Of a DNA stretch of 64,000 bases, positions 34,701 to 41,242 are shown piece after piece. Both the position numbers and the translations under genes were made by a program. The DNA comes from CAWVWD01 sp965662365. Lineage in GTDB: Bacteria; Bacteroidota; Bacteroidia; Chitinophagales; Saprospiraceae. The notes beneath the pieces were generated by a model. That model was not told where the DNA came from, did no database searches, and worked only from the letters and a program-made list of their open reading frames with translations. Positions within the stretch are counted from its first letter, which is position 1; each line of letters opens with the position of its first letter. The stretch is from NCBI GenBank assembly GCA_965662365.1, contig CBFIHR010000014.1, positions 1 to 64,000 on the forward strand, written 5' to 3'.

Positions 34701-35108
34701 TCCAATCGTTGCAGCTACTAATTCTCCATCTTTTTCAAATAAATAATTAGAATTTTGTGACGAATCCTCTGCAAGGAAATCACTCAATATAACCCAAGAT
34801 TTTGTTTCGATTTCTCCAGCGTTATTTTGCCAAATTCGATTAACTAACCAGCGATTCGGTACTTTTGGAAACTCAATATCTTCAGTTTCTGACTGTTTGC
34901 CATGACACAAAAAGTCAGGTAGAATCCATTGTAAATGCACACCGGTCGGGGCGGTTCCTGTGCGGTGTAACGGATTTGGGTTCGCTTTTTGGTAGCGAGT
35001 TGTCCATTCGTAATTATCTGCGTTTCTTGCCCAAAATTCTTTTTCGTTGTTATTCAAAATATCATCAACAACTAAAACATCGGTTAATATTGGAATTAGT
35101 AATTTCAT
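31788..35108 (-). CDS. Very large soluble protein of unrecognised family, 1106 aa
   Basis: I cannot assign a function. ATG 35108 (MKLLIPILTDVLVVDD) is preferred to an in-frame ATG at 35168 that adds 20 basic residues. No signal peptide, no membrane segment. The N-terminal quarter has conserved-looking, Trp/His/Cys-rich phrases (PTGVHLQWILPDFLCHG, PNRWLVNRIW, LTYLVTGWYSD, KEFLCHGAIYDVNWYG). A helical middle section of ~250 residues follows (QMMIEQNLTFEQTQQTAQLL onward, coiled-coil-like). The C-terminal half is beta-rich (SGRSILSVQTSKI, RVTDDFGLAIYPFDERNQHQPQ, ILPVFEWKIPAKY). The partner gene 35174-36037 lies 65 bp upstream on the same strand. The size and mix of folds suggest a structural or scaffold protein rather than a simple enzyme, but that is inference. 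Confidence 0.75.
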   Translation of the reverse strand: MKLLIPILTDVLVVDDILNNNEKEFWARNADNYEWTTRYQKANPNPLHRTGTAPTGVHLQWILPDFLCHGKQSETEDIEFPKVPNRWLVNRIWQNNAGEIETKSWVILSDFLAEDSSQNSNYLFEKDGELVAATIGKVVDLASFVEQKTDELFLTAVGAGNAAFVNYTPNNHNVFSFVDELNDLEKESKTLTYLVTGWYSDTSNIPNLTHLGVEVPEDFDGKEFLCHGAIYDVNWYGKAGDFQNSKSGKPTTDNDIIIANSSFDAIVRLVQKQMMIEQNLTFEQTQQTAQLLMAFEHHVLDKIDKIGGLSELMKATHQSWFDGEEGGIIWTIQANEPQDDFDKKLQQSKIFSQLNTLNELQLAIDNQIFAKATKQTELYETWIKSNQKDNTNYFKRKYNTSLNDFQLFEIKITQQQETLQTLVQELQREIDIIFDQKATLKPTMLPKFWEANEPVVLIHAAKVSDKYSFDSNLKVRKSNEIINHLKEYYTKEVIDFQTPALPSFDKIPSEVQDLLKETILLNPNFTSFLHQQFLKKNNSDKTTPESIEKQQTLIWNNEIHRQLNGEKLISLAGFSGKTEQQTVKRPSLRAFSKSLPTWSPMFLDWEVDYYPNGNLKINNWAFNGFDFEFDESKNEFAADRKITLSGRSILSVQTSKILQQNLRDFQKTLGNETEKAIIENVITIIGKFDIVTQQLSGFNEMLLGLDINDIIPITEKNKALKNAVNNGKLGLPMDSEATFPLRSGFLVPKTIRVTDDFGLAIYPFDERNQHQPQVLKGQGIGHQAVDGTNILMLPPRIVQPSRLTLDWIGKETGKSLKIAADDNPIIGWLMADYLDKSLEVFSPEGQNIGELMTFKRGQKGEVRWLPNDRKAIPNPLLNNFINGILTYKNSASALSAFMRSIDDGLMLNSPQGNTTEAFAMLFGQPLALVRATIKLEVKGIANKRLKKLKFPVQISEQSLAENGVLGYFKNDDFSRFYANNDKGLSDYIKPKKYEFIQIDTVFDVILLMNVDGLVHLTSGILPVFEWKIPAKYTTSAIENMSVSFRVGPIVNDPHNLRLVKPANETKKISWQQHGKTEKTDFQNASSDAYFPKGKNVLSDGWIKVKE

Positions 35109-35173
35109 TTGTTGTTTGTTAAAATTTTTCTCGGTCTTTCTCTTGAAAGGGAGAGACTGAGATCGCATTCGAA

Positions 35174-36037
35174 TTATCTAAATAACTTGTTGAATATCAA
35201 TTTTTTATCTGCCTCTTTTTCAATGATAGCTTCACGACTTGTTATCATTTCAACTTCCTCATTTACCAGCTCAAATACTTTCGGGCTTTTCATCAGCTGA
35301 ACTCCAAACTCGGAAGGCGATAACTTATTTTTATCGAGTTGTTGAGCGATTGTTTGCTGTAAAGCAGTAATATTTAACACTCGTTTTTCTTGATTTCTAA
35401 AATGTGAATCGTTCAAAATCACGGTTTTACCGGTGAATTTTCCGACGTTATTTTCGATTTGCCGAGTTGGGATTTTGTTATTAATAATCGCTAAAACTCC
35501 GCTTTCAGTTGGTGCTTTGATTTCGACTTTTGTCGGAATGGTATCGAATAGGACGAACAAAATATTTGCCGCAAGGCGTTCTATTCGTAAGGTTTTAATT
35601 GGTATTTCATCTTGTTCGAAACCTGCAATTTCTAATCCTTTATAATTAGAAACGATAGACGAACGCATGATAAAACCGGCAACAGTTCCTAACTGAACGG
35701 TCGAATTAGGTGCTATTTTTTTATTGGTTTCCGTTCGGATAATATTGTTCATGGCTTGTTGCAGTAAAATATCTCGCTCCGAATGAATACCGATACTTAA
35801 CGCACCGTCTAATAGGGCATTTGTCCAGTTTTTATCTAAATAAAATAACCGCAGGGATTCGTTTGGTAAGAGGTTTTCGTCCGCAATAAGATTATTAAAC
35901 GGTACATGCTGTAATAAAACTAATTCAGATAACCAGTTAATCATCGTTTCAGGAAACGGATTTTCTGATTTGATATAATTGGCGATTTCGTTGGTTAATT
36001 CGCCTTTTAGTAAATCTGTGAGGTCTTTTGTCGTCAT
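35174..36037 (-). CDS. Unrecognised soluble partner of the 1106-aa protein, 287 aa
   Basis: No family recognised, no signal peptide or membrane segment. Phrases with the look of conserved blocks are NLIADENLLPNESLRLFYLDKNWTNALLDGALSIGIHSERDILL (first half), AGFIMRSSIVSNYKGLEIAGF and LRIERLAANILFVLFDTIPTKVEI (middle). The C-terminal ~60 residues are charged and helical. It is upstream of and probably co-transcribed with the 1106-aa gene. Possible reverse-strand promoter TAGTTTTA at the complement of 36079-36086 (weak). Its pairing with a very large protein, with nothing else in the unit, suggests a small dedicated complex. Confidence 0.72.
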   Translation of the reverse strand: MTTKDLTDLLKGELTNEIANYIKSENPFPETMINWLSELVLLQHVPFNNLIADENLLPNESLRLFYLDKNWTNALLDGALSIGIHSERDILLQQAMNNIIRTETNKKIAPNSTVQLGTVAGFIMRSSIVSNYKGLEIAGFEQDEIPIKTLRIERLAANILFVLFDTIPTKVEIKAPTESGVLAIINNKIPTRQIENNVGKFTGKTVILNDSHFRNQEKRVLNITALQQTIAQQLDKNKLSPSEFGVQLMKSPKVFELVNEEVEMITSREAIIEKEADKKLIFNKLFR

Positions 36038-36399
36038 TTTTATGGAAGATGATTTTTATAATTTTGAAATTAACTGGTTAAAACTAAAATTAGTAAAAAG
36101 TTAAGTAGGATTCAACTGAATATTACGTTTTTCTCAAATGTCCATTTTTTCTACTATTTGATGATTTTTAGTTTTTAATTTAATTACCTGATTAACAGTG
36201 TTTTATGGATTCGATTATTTTTTAATCCTGACGATTTTTTCATCGTGAAAAATCGTTTTATTGAACTTCTTGTCCATTTTTTCTACCTATTTATATTGTT
36301 TTTCTACGTTTCAAGAGGGAATCTGCTTCTATATTTGGAGAAAGTTTTTAGAAAAATCGAATTACACGAATTATACAAATAAATTATAAAATCTAAATT
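36038..36399. other. Divergent intergenic region with repeated sites and a central hairpin
   Basis: No gene seen. A 16-bp direct repeat TGTCCATTTTTTCTAC occurs at 36139-36154 and 36271-36286. The shorter core TTTTTCTAC is found a third time at 36299-36307. A 9-bp stem ACGATTTTT (36231-36239) / AAAAATCGT (36248-36256) followed by TTTATT lies between the repeats. Confidence 0.7.
36271..36337 (+). promoter_or_regulatory. Predicted activator sites and promoter of the glycan locus
   Basis: TTTTTCTAC cores end at 36286 and 36307, exactly 21 bp apart (two helical turns) in direct orientation. Twenty-two bases further on is TATATTTG (36330-36337), a perfect TAnnTTTG element, 62 bp before the start codon at 36400. 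Direct repeats abutting the -33 region are what an AraC-type activator such as the locus HTCS would need. A second full 16-bp copy lies farther upstream at 36139. Confidence 0.55.
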
Positions 36400-37620
36400 A
36401 TGAGAAATATCCTTTATTTGACTTTGGCAATTGTCTTTGTGTTGGTTGCTAGTTGTGGCGAAGATAATACACCGACACCAACACCGATACCGGATGTAGA
36501 GCCTGTTGATGTAACTAAGACAAATGATACTAAGATTTATATGCATTATATGCCTTGGTTCGATACGCCAGAGTTTTCTGGTGACTGGTCGTCGCATTGG
36601 AGAATGGCGAATAAGAATCCGGATAATTTTTTATCCAACGGTAATCGTCAAATTGCATCTCACTATTATCCTTTGATTGGGCCTTACGACTCGGAAGATA
36701 GAGATGTGATTGATTATCATTTATTATTAATGAAATATGCGGGAGTTGATGGCATTTTGATTGATTGGTATGGGAAGTATGATGTTGCGGATTACAAGTC
36801 AAACTTAGATAATTCTAATGCGATTATTAATCGTTTGGAAGATATTGGTTTGGAGTATGCGATTGTTTACGAGGAGTTTACGGCGGAGTTTGTAGCGAAT
36901 GCAACGAATAATACAGACATTCAGGCGGCACAAGGCGATATGACCTATATGGAAAGTCGCTATTTCTCCGATGATTATTATATTCATATTGATGGCAATC
37001 CATTATTGCTGACTTTTGGCCCAAGATATTTTAATAATACGGCACAATGGAATGACATTCTGAGTGTGCTTAATCAAGAAATTACATTTATGCCTTTATG
37101 GAATTTTACTAATAAAGTAGGGGCGAATAATGCTGATGGCGAATTTGCCTGGATAGATTTTACGCCTTCTTATTCTGAATTACAAAGTTTTTATGCGACG
37201 AGCAACTCTCAAATTGTCATGGGGGCAGTTTTTCCTGGTTATCATGATTATTATGTGGAAGGCAACTGGGGGACGAGTTATGGTTTTGTTGATCATAATA
37301 ACGGAATCACTCTGGATGCAACTTTGCAAAAAGCGGCACAAGCTGATTTAGATTATATTCAATTGTGTACGTTCAATGATTTTGGTGAAGGAACTATTTT
37401 TGAACCTACGCAAGAATTCGAGTATCAGTATTTAGAAAAGGTGCAGGATTTCACTGGTGTTACGTATGAGAAAGCTGCCTTTGAAACAATTCATACCTAT
37501 TATTTAAAAAGAAAAGAACATGCTGGAAATGTGGAAAATCAAAAAGTATTGAATGAGGTATTTGATGCTTTAGTACAGCTTGATTTAGATACGGCAAATA
37601 CCTTACTTTCAGGATTGTAG
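36400..37620 (+). CDS. Surface lipoprotein glycoside hydrolase, GH99/GH71-like, 406 aa
   Basis: Signal peptide with lipobox VASC (C19), followed by GEDN, acidic residues compatible with a lipoprotein surface-export signal. A Thr-Pro linker (TPTPTPIP) precedes the catalytic-type domain. That domain starts IYMHYMPWFDTPEFSGDWSSHW, a TIM-barrel entry typical of GH99 endo-alpha-mannosidases and GH71 alpha-1,3-glucanases. VDGILIDWYGKYD, GLEYAIVYEEFTAEF (candidate acidic residues) and TFNDFGEGTIFEP (barrel end) follow. It is first in a unit with SusE-like and GH97 genes, so an alpha-linked glucan or mannan is the likely substrate. Family assignment between GH99-like and GH71 is uncertain. Confidence 0.75.
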   Translation: MRNILYLTLAIVFVLVASCGEDNTPTPTPIPDVEPVDVTKTNDTKIYMHYMPWFDTPEFSGDWSSHWRMANKNPDNFLSNGNRQIASHYYPLIGPYDSEDRDVIDYHLLLMKYAGVDGILIDWYGKYDVADYKSNLDNSNAIINRLEDIGLEYAIVYEEFTAEFVANATNNTDIQAAQGDMTYMESRYFSDDYYIHIDGNPLLLTFGPRYFNNTAQWNDILSVLNQEITFMPLWNFTNKVGANNADGEFAWIDFTPSYSELQSFYATSNSQIVMGAVFPGYHDYYVEGNWGTSYGFVDHNNGITLDATLQKAAQADLDYIQLCTFNDFGEGTIFEPTQEFEYQYLEKVQDFTGVTYEKAAFETIHTYYLKRKEHAGNVENQKVLNEVFDALVQLDLDTANTLLSGL

Positions 37621-37676
37621 TTCCCTATTTTACCTCGCTAAAATTATTTTAAATTAAACTTAAAAAATATAAAACG

Positions 37677-38909
37677 ATGAGAGTTTTAAAAAACCTACTG
37701 TTATTGTTTGGTATAGCAATGATGACTTTTTCGGTAATGTCTTGCAATGATGACAGTCCAACGCCTACACCGAATCCGACACCTACACCCACACCGACAG
37801 CATCTGATGCTGTTTATGTTACTGGCTCTAATACAATTGCATCGGATACGAGTGAAGATGCCGCAACTTTAGAGTTAGCCGTTATGGATCCTGGAAAAGG
37901 GGCAATGGAGGAATCTTTAAATGGTTTTTATGGCAAGTTTATGTATATCGGTGCGAATAGTACGATTGAAATTACAACGGTTGTTGATGGTGAAACAACG
38001 GTTTACGGTTCTCCAAATGGCGGTGCTATTGATAGTTCGATCAATGTTGGCGGTGCTATAAATGATCTTGTAATTAATGGCAGTTTAGTGTCAGGTAGTG
38101 ATCCGATTGCGGTTGATGCAGCGGGGTTGTATTATTTGTTTGCAGATTTGAATGATAAAACATTTATTTTATCGCCGGTCAAAGCCAATATTATCGGTGA
38201 TGCGACAAGTGGTCAATGGACAACACAAACTGAAATACCTTTAAAATCAACAAATGCTTCGACGACAGTTTTTGAAATTACAGATTTACCTTTATTCGGA
38301 AATTCAGGCTATCGCTACCGCTTTAACGATGGTTGGCATTTTTATAATGGAACGGAAGCCGTGACGCTTTCAAGTTTAGGTGTACCGAATTATGGTGATG
38401 CGTATGCTGCTGGTGTCAATGATGTGGGATATTATTTGGATAATATTCCGAATGTTGAAGAAGGTCTTTTTACAATAACGTTGACTTTTGATGCGACAAC
38501 AGGCGAATGGGAAGAGACAAAAACAAGAACTGGTGATTTAACTGTGGATTATAGCACGGTTGAATTTGGCTTGTTTGGTAATGCTTATTATGTAACCGGA
38601 ACGGTTGAAGGTGCATGGGATGCTATTCACCATACAAGTTTGCCGACTGTACAAGGTTCGGTTTATACTTGGACTTGGACACAGGAATTGATTGCAAATC
38701 GTGCGTTTGTTATTCGTGAAAATATAGCGAATGGAGAATGGGTGACTTTCAATACAGTCACTCGTGACGGTTCAGCATTTACAAATGATTTGATTATTCA
38801 AGAAGCAAATTCTGAAAATTTCTTTGTCGTTATTGGCGATATATATGACATTACGTTTTCTATAAATACGGACACAGACGAGCGTAAGGTGACAATCGAG
38901 CCGAATTAG
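37677..38909 (+). CDS. SusE/SusF-like outer-membrane glycan-binding lipoprotein, 410 aa
   Basis: Lipoprotein: signal peptide ending VMSC (C23) then NDDS, and a (TP)n linker (TPTPNPTPTPTPT). The rest is a string of all-beta modules. The pattern FGNSGYRYRFNDGWHFYNG and the GLFTITLTFDATTGEWEETKT and VTGTVEGAWDA repeats are those of SusE/SusF starch-binding modules, with aromatic residues exposed for sugar stacking. It shares the Thr-Pro linker with its upstream neighbour. It sits between two glycoside hydrolase genes in one transcript. Unusually, no SusC or SusD gene accompanies it in the window. Confidence 0.75.
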   Translation: MRVLKNLLLLFGIAMMTFSVMSCNDDSPTPTPNPTPTPTPTASDAVYVTGSNTIASDTSEDAATLELAVMDPGKGAMEESLNGFYGKFMYIGANSTIEITTVVDGETTVYGSPNGGAIDSSINVGGAINDLVINGSLVSGSDPIAVDAAGLYYLFADLNDKTFILSPVKANIIGDATSGQWTTQTEIPLKSTNASTTVFEITDLPLFGNSGYRYRFNDGWHFYNGTEAVTLSSLGVPNYGDAYAAGVNDVGYYLDNIPNVEEGLFTITLTFDATTGEWEETKTRTGDLTVDYSTVEFGLFGNAYYVTGTVEGAWDAIHHTSLPTVQGSVYTWTWTQELIANRAFVIRENIANGEWVTFNTVTRDGSAFTNDLIIQEANSENFFVVIGDIYDITFSINTDTDERKVTIEPN

Positions 38910-38932
38910 GAAGTGATTGTTTATAATCGTAA

Positions 38933-38964
38933 AATCCTGTCAGATGTTAGAATCTGACAGGATT
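38933..38964. repeat. CCTGTCAGAT hairpin upstream of GH97
   Basis: AATCCTGTCAGAT (38933-38945) pairs with ATCTGACAGGATT (38952-38964), a perfect 13-bp stem with a 6-base loop, ending 17 bases before the GH97 start. There is no U-run, so it is more likely an mRNA stability or processing element than a terminator. It shares the CTGACAGG core with 18850 and 27248. Confidence 0.7.
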
Positions 38965-38981
38965 AAAGCAAAATTAAAAAT

Positions 38982-41021
38982 ATGAAATATACTATATTTT
39001 CACTAATAATACTTTTTGGTTTATCGAGTTGTGTTGATTCGTCGATTGAGAGTTTAGAGGTGAAATCTCCTGAAGAGAAGGTAGCTGTCAAATTTCAGTT
39101 GAACGATAAAGGCGAACCGCAATACCAAGCGTATTTTAATGATAAATTAGTGATTGATACTTCTTTGTTAGGTTTTGATTTGAATAAAAGCCATGGTTTG
39201 AAATCAAATTTCAAAGTGATTCATGTTGAAGAATCAACATTCGATAAAACATGGGAACAACCGTGGGGCGAAGAACGATTTATTAGAAATCATTATAACG
39301 AACTAAAAATCAGTCTGCAAGAGGTTAACGACTTGGAGCGTAAAATGGATATTGTTTTTCGAGTGTATGATGATGGTTTGGGATTCAGATATGAATTTCC
39401 GGAGCAAGAAAATTTAGATAATTTTGAAGTTATTGCGGAGTTAACAGAGTTCAATATGGTCGAAGATCATAAGGCTTGGTGGATTCCTGCGTTTGAGCCG
39501 AACCGCTACGAGTATTTATATCAAAATACACCGATTTCTAAAATGGGAAAAGTTCACACACCAGTAACTTTTGAAACATCGGACAAGACTTATATTAGCA
39601 TACACGAAGCGGCTTTGAGAGATTATTCGAGCATGACGATTGATGCAACAAATGGAATAAAATTGAAATGTGAATTAGTGCCGTACAGCAAGACAGAAAA
39701 AAGTCGTGCCTTTCTTTCTACCTCGAAAACAACGCCTTGGAGAACGGTTCAATTGGCTGAAACAGCAGCTGATTTATTGACTTCGTACCTGATGTTGAAT
39801 CTAAATGAACCGAATAAATTAGGTGATGTGTCTTGGTTTAAACCAGGGAAATACATCGGTATTTGGTGGGAAATGCACATCAATAAAGGTACTTGGGCTT
39901 CTGGTGAACAACATTCTGCAACGACAGAAAACACTAAAAAATACATTGATTTTGCTGCAAAACATGGTTTCGATGGTGTTTTGGTAGAAGGTTGGAACAC
40001 TGGTTGGGACGGCAACTGGGTTGAAAATGGCGATATTTTTAGTTTTACGGAATCTTATCCAGATTTTGATTTACCAGCTTTATCGGCTTACGCTAAAGAG
40101 AAAGGTGTTTATCTCGTTGGTCATCACGAAACTGGTGGCAATATTGATAACTATGAAAAACAATTGACAGATGCTTTTCAATTGTATGCGGACAATAATG
40201 TCAAAGCGGTAAAAACTGGCTACGTAGAGCACGGCAATATTTTATCCAATGGAAAATATCATCATGGGCAATCCTATATCGAACATTTTTATCGAGTGAT
40301 TGAGTTGGCAGCAAAACACAAGCTTGCAGTTGTGGCACACGAACCGATAAAAGATACAGGCGAACGCAGAACTTATCCAAATATCATTTCCAGAGAAGGA
40401 GCGAGAGGGCAGGAGTTTAATGCTTGGTCAGAAGACGGTGGAAACCCTCCAAATCATACGTTAATTATGCCGTTTACTCGTTGTTTGGCGAGTCCAATGG
40501 ATTTTACGCCAGGGGTTTTTGATTTAACCTTACCTGCGAAACCGAGCAATCAAGTCAATACGACTTTGGCAAAACAGTTGGCGTTATACGTTACGATGTA
40601 CGCACCGATGCAAATGGCTTGTGATTTACCTGAAAATTATGAAAAATATCCAGATGCTTTTGAATTTATTAAAAAAGTAGGCGTCGATTGGGAAACAACA
40701 AAGGTTTTAGATGCTGCAATCGGTGAGCATTTGACCATCGCACGAAAGGAAAAAGGAACTGGCAACTGGTTTGTCGGTGGTATTACAAACGAAGAAGGTA
40801 GAACGATTAGTTTTGATTTAGATTTTTTAGAAAAAGGAGAAACGTACATAGCGACTATTTATCAAGACGGTGAAGATGCGAACTACAAGACGAATCCTGA
40901 GAGCTATACGATCGAAAAAGTGGAAGTTCAAAAAGGTAAGAAAATGACTTTTAAATTAGCTGAAAGTGGCGGTTTTGCCATCAGCTTAATGAAAAAGGCT
41001 ATCCAAACCTCACAAAAGTAA
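38982..41021 (+). CDS. Glycoside hydrolase family 97 (SusB-like alpha-glucosidase), lipoprotein, 679 aa
   Basis: Exo-acting alpha-glucosidase of GH97. Lipoprotein signal peptide with LSSC (C17). The N-terminal beta-sandwich (~20-270) is followed by the barrel: PGKYIGIWWEMHINKGTW, GFDGVLVEGWNTGWDGNW, YLVGHHETGGNIDNYE, AVVAHEPIKDTGERRTYPN and SREGARGQEFNAW. A C-terminal strand domain completes it. The glutamates in VEGWN, HHE, AHEP and REGARGQE fit the inverting SusB-type Glu set rather than the Asp nucleophile of retaining GH97 members. Third gene of the glycan unit; length is normal. A hairpin lies 17 bp upstream and another ~40 bp downstream. Confidence 0.9.
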   Translation: MKYTIFSLIILFGLSSCVDSSIESLEVKSPEEKVAVKFQLNDKGEPQYQAYFNDKLVIDTSLLGFDLNKSHGLKSNFKVIHVEESTFDKTWEQPWGEERFIRNHYNELKISLQEVNDLERKMDIVFRVYDDGLGFRYEFPEQENLDNFEVIAELTEFNMVEDHKAWWIPAFEPNRYEYLYQNTPISKMGKVHTPVTFETSDKTYISIHEAALRDYSSMTIDATNGIKLKCELVPYSKTEKSRAFLSTSKTTPWRTVQLAETAADLLTSYLMLNLNEPNKLGDVSWFKPGKYIGIWWEMHINKGTWASGEQHSATTENTKKYIDFAAKHGFDGVLVEGWNTGWDGNWVENGDIFSFTESYPDFDLPALSAYAKEKGVYLVGHHETGGNIDNYEKQLTDAFQLYADNNVKAVKTGYVEHGNILSNGKYHHGQSYIEHFYRVIELAAKHKLAVVAHEPIKDTGERRTYPNIISREGARGQEFNAWSEDGGNPPNHTLIMPFTRCLASPMDFTPGVFDLTLPAKPSNQVNTTLAKQLALYVTMYAPMQMACDLPENYEKYPDAFEFIKKVGVDWETTKVLDAAIGEHLTIARKEKGTGNWFVGGITNEEGRTISFDLDFLEKGETYIATIYQDGEDANYKTNPESYTIEKVEVQKGKKMTFKLAESGGFAISLMKKAIQTSQK

Positions 41022-41056
41022 TTCAAAATAAACATTCTAAGGTAGGGTAATAACTT

Positions 41057-41090
41057 CTTTCAGTAGGTGACAAAAGTCGCCTACTGGAAA
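41057..41090. other. Hairpin in the GH97-SGNH gap (41022-41242)
   Basis: CAGTAGGTGAC (41061-41071), loop AAAA, GTCGCCTACTG (41076-41086): an 11-bp stem with one G-U pair. No U-run follows on either strand. The rest of the 221-bp gap holds small palindromes (TTTGTACAAA) but no ORF and no clear -7 element. Confidence 0.55.
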
Positions 41091-41242
41091 GGAGATACTC
41101 ATGCCTTTGTACAAAGTCCTCTGCAGGATATACTGAAAATAATATTAATACAACTGTGGAAATAATGACGAAATATTACTATTAAAATCATAGTGAATAG
41201 GTGAATTTTGAAATCACTTATGCACTACTTTAAAACCAAAAT

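Noticed and set aside
31788..36037. Prophage or contractile injection structural genes
   Set aside because: The large proteins would fit in size, but no sheath, tube, baseplate, lysis or integrase gene is found anywhere in the window.
36304..36597. Reverse-strand 97-codon frame over the glycan promoter
   Set aside because: It overlaps the start of the confident lipoprotein gene on the opposite strand and has no homology-like pattern.
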